Shown here: positions 62,103-64,000 of the stretch, in pieces
Position numbering within the stretch: position 1 is the stretch's first letter
How the letters are laid out: the number at the start of each line of letters is the position of its first letter
DNA from: Butyricimonas synergistica DSM 23225
Lineage (GTDB): Bacteria; Bacteroidota; Bacteroidia; Bacteroidales; Marinifilaceae
Assembly: GCF_000379665.1 (NCBI RefSeq)
Contig: NZ_KB903359.1
Coordinates: 1,641,340-1,705,339, forward strand
DNA: 64,000 nt
Direction: 5' to 3'
Translations under genes and position numbers: made by a program
The notes under the pieces: generated by a model
Told to the model about the DNA's origin: nothing
Database searches by the model: none
The model's input: only the letters and a program-made list of their open reading frames with translations

Positions 62103-63059
62103 TCAGATTCTTCTTGATTTGCGTTTACGTTTGGCTTCTTCTTTCTTGATGGTGTTTTGAAACGCCTGTTCCTCCGGGTCGAAGCCGGGGCCGAGAGTGA
62201 ACAGATTTCCGATTGCCCCGACGGTGGCTTCAATCACATCTTCCACAAGTGAGGACTTCTGCGTCGGTGTATATTCGACTGTTACTTTGGGGCGCGTCGT
62301 AGTGTAATCAGACTGTTGTTGCCCATGTCTGCGGTTAAACTCAAAGAGGTTGTTCAGGCGGCGATATGTGAACGCACGGTCTATTTTAGACCCGTTGACC
62401 GTTATATCACCGTCTGTAAATTTCACGCCGATGTGTTTGCCTGTGTTGTGATCGTCATGAAATTTTACCTCAATTCCGGCACAGGCGAGGCGTCGCAAGA
62501 ACTCATCCCACGACTTACAGCCATAAATCGCCTGACTGATCCGCTCCTTAAATACCGGAATTATGTCCTCGTATTTCTGTTTCAGCGGCGAGTATGTGAG
62601 TCCGTATTTGTCCTTGATAGCCTTTACAACACGGTCGCTGCGCCTGAAATTGTTGCGTTCGTTGACTGCCTTGCCTGACATATCCACACGGTTATAGACG
62701 ATATGAAAATGCGGATGTTCGGTTTCCAGATGGCGCACGACAAGATACTGGGTGTTCTTTATTTCCATGCCTTCCATATACTCTTTTGCGAGCTGAGCCA
62801 TGAATTCATCGGTCAGTCTTGACGCATCGGCGGTGTCAAAACTGATGGAAATATGTCCTGCCGGATTCTCCTTGTCGGGCATAAATCCATGTATCGCTTC
62901 AAATGACTGCACCATTTTCGCATAGCCGGAGGTGAAAATATTTTCGCTTCCGATGATGCGCCATGTGTCGGGGGTATATTCTTTGGGGTCGTGGAACTGG
63001 CGCGTCACATACCCCACGACATCGTGAAACGTGCCGCTTTTAAGTATTCTTGCAAACAT
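62103..63059 (-). CDS. Relaxase/mobilization nuclease (MobB-like)
   Basis: 318 residues. MFARILKSGTFHDVVGYVTRQ is the N-terminal strand carrying the catalytic Tyr region. HPHFHIVYNRVD is the His-rich metal motif of MOBP-type relaxases, and GHISISFDTADASRLTDEFM is also typical. It nicks one strand at oriT and stays attached to the 5' end during transfer. Its start overlaps the end of the upstream mob gene by 20 bp. Full length for the Bacteroidetes MobB group. Confidence 0.9.
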   Translation of the reverse strand: MFARILKSGTFHDVVGYVTRQFHDPKEYTPDTWRIIGSENIFTSGYAKMVQSFEAIHGFMPDKENPAGHISISFDTADASRLTDEFMAQLAKEYMEGMEIKNTQYLVVRHLETEHPHFHIVYNRVDMSGKAVNERNNFRRSDRVVKAIKDKYGLTYSPLKQKYEDIIPVFKERISQAIYGCKSWDEFLRRLACAGIEVKFHDDHNTGKHIGVKFTDGDITVNGSKIDRAFTYRRLNNLFEFNRRHGQQQSDYTTTRPKVTVEYTPTQKSSLVEDVIEATVGAIGNLFTLGPGFDPEEQAFQNTIKKEEAKRKRKSRRI

Positions 63060-63435
63060 AGTCAGTCTCTTTATTAGGTCTCAATTTTTTGAGAATGTCA
63101 AACATCTTATCGATGACGGCGGCTAATTTATTGGCCGCATTGCGAAGTTTGAGCTGATGAAAACAGGTCATTGCCTGATTGAAATCGGAACTGAGATTTA
63201 GTATTCCTTTGGCAATTTCCTTTTCAATCTCGCTTAGGCGACTGACGATAGTGAGACGGAAAGCACCGTGTCTGACATACTCCGCCATCTTTACTCCGGC
63301 GGCTTTTGACCGCTCCAGAAGGTCGGAGTATTCTGCATCGTTCAGTTTAATTGTCACCACATGGGTGCGCTTCTCATCGGTCGGTTTTGAGGGACGACCG
63401 CCCTTTCTGACAGTTGGTTTACTCATAGTAGACAT
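63040..63435 (-). CDS. Relaxosome accessory protein (MobC family; MobA in Bacteroides naming)
   Basis: 131 residues. A ribbon-helix-helix-like N-terminus (RTHVVTIKLNDAEYSDLLERSKAAGVKMAEYVR) is followed by a helical tail with LNQA-type motif (SSDFNQAMTCFHQL). Such proteins bind oriT and help the relaxase open the duplex. First mob gene after a 174-bp region with nested inverted repeats that I take as oriT. ATG 63426 is an alternative start. Confidence 0.87.
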   Translation of the reverse strand: MSTMSKPTVRKGGRPSKPTDEKRTHVVTIKLNDAEYSDLLERSKAAGVKMAEYVRHGAFRLTIVSRLSEIEKEIAKGILNLSSDFNQAMTCFHQLKLRNAANKLAAVIDKMFDILKKLRPNKETDYVCKNT

Positions 63436-63448
63436 TGTTGTGGTTTAT

Positions 63449-63547
63449 GTGAATTGGGAGGTAAAGAGCGGCTTATGCTGCGCAGTTTCGGGAAGCATTT
63501 TCGGAGAAAAAGAAATCCCGAAACATATCCTTGCCTTCCCAATTCAC
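63449..63547. other. Candidate origin of transfer (nested inverted repeats)
   Basis: Outer arms GTGAATTGGGA (63449-63459) and TCCCAATTCAC (63537-63547) and inner arms GTTTCGGGA (63485-63493) and TCCCGAAAC (63516-63524) are both exact reverse complements. The region is non-coding and directly upstream of the mob genes, where oriT normally lies. The nick site is not identified. Confidence 0.6.
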
Positions 63548-63609
63548 TACGTTCATCGGGAAGCTGCCCCACGATGTACCCGGTGCAGTGGTATCCCGAC
63601 ATTATCATC

Positions 63610-64000
63610 TCAGAGTTTACGCCATATTTCGATGTCGTCGGCATAGAGATTGAGATGCTCCAAGAGGACGGCGTTGATGTAGCTGCCGACTGTGGTATCA
63701 CGGTCGCCGAGGATGCGGGCGATGCGTTCAAGCTTCTCCCATACGCTGTCCTCTATGTTGACCGGATGACGCTTCTCCAGCTTTGCCGGCGTGAGATAGG
63801 TAGCCTTGAAATCGGCGTAATCCGATTTGCGCTGCTGCTTTCCGATACGCTGTTGCTTCGGTAGCTCGGTAGTGTGGATTACGGCTGTTGCCTCCGTTGC
63901 CGTCTGTTCGTTGCCAAACAGATTGTCTGTGTTGGCAGGAGAAGTGCTGTTGACAGCGTTGTCGCTGTTGACTGCAGGAGTGGAGTTGGTAGAGTTATCG
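63610..64000 (-). CDS. DUF3408 protein, N-terminus beyond the window
   Basis: The minus strand is open from the right edge to TGA 63612-63610, 129 codons. A Ser/Thr/Asn-rich stretch is followed by YADFKATYLTPAKLEKRHPVN and ERIARILGDRDTTVGSYI, ending DDIEIWRKL. This is the DUF3408 C-terminus: a ribbon-helix-helix-like DNA-binding family encoded next to mob genes in Bacteroidetes mobile elements. Probably a relaxosome or partition factor. It confirms that the element extends past 64 kb. Confidence 0.85.
   Translation of the reverse strand, partial: DNSTNSTPAVNSDNAVNSTSPANTDNLFGNEQTATEATAVIHTTELPKQQRIGKQQRKSDYADFKATYLTPAKLEKRHPVNIEDSVWEKLERIARILGDRDTTVGSYINAVLLEHLNLYADDIEIWRKL

Noticed and set aside
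63454-63864. 136-codon plus-strand frame at the right edge
   Set aside because: Antisense to the DUF3408 gene and across the candidate oriT.

Overview
Organism and style. The window looks like a Bacteroidales chromosome, probably the Odoribacteraceae/Butyricimonas side of the order (inference). The reasons are paired SusC/SusD loci run by ECF sigma and FecR regulators, a lack of Shine-Dalgarno sequences before most genes, and several promoters of the TTTG-N19-TAnnTTTG type. The first 55.8 kb has fairly uniform composition. The block after the tRNA with anticodon CAT differs in codon choice and in having purine-rich ribosome binding sites, so it looks acquired.

Layout. 1-6.7 kb: a minus-strand sigma > FecR > SusC > SusD locus; SusD runs off the left edge. 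6.9-9.4 kb: nucleobase permease, MBL hydrolase and VOC protein on the minus strand. 9.5-20.2 kb: mixed chromosomal genes, namely two small membrane proteins with a second sigma factor, a DUF4261 protein, a flavoprotein, a methyltransferase, a lipoprotein, DUF1848, a PfkB kinase, an RluA-type synthase, urocanate hydratase and a DUF2027-Smr protein. 20.3-25.1 kb: trxB, tRNA-Pro(GGG), then a gene-poor AT-rich stretch. That stretch has a secreted protein behind a long, apparently pseudoknotted leader, two broken BRO-type antirepressor fragments, and a large palindrome built from 11-bp units.

25.1-42.3 kb: a second SusC/SusD locus, much enlarged. On the minus strand it reads FecR, three tandem zinc metalloproteases, SusC, SusD, DUF4843 and a PKD-like lipoprotein. 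The only nearby sigma gene sits at the far end, convergent with the operon. The natural reading is protein or peptide capture and degradation at the cell surface, switched on by a SusC-FecR-sigma relay. One protease has lost the third zinc histidine.

42.6-55.6 kb: housekeeping and envelope genes (epimerase, OsmC, YraN, GT5-like protein, glmS, galE, HU-like protein, pssA, family 9 glycosyltransferase, very large histidine kinase, rlmH). 55.7-64 kb: tRNA(CAT), then a cargo operon of seven plus-strand genes, mostly of unknown function. Three of these unrelated proteins begin with the same MKLTD segment, and several are joined by ATGA overlaps. A strong terminator separates the cargo from convergent mobilization genes (DUF3408, MobA/MobC-like protein, relaxase, accessory protein). 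A likely oriT lies beside the first mob gene. No integrase is visible, so the element continues past the right edge.
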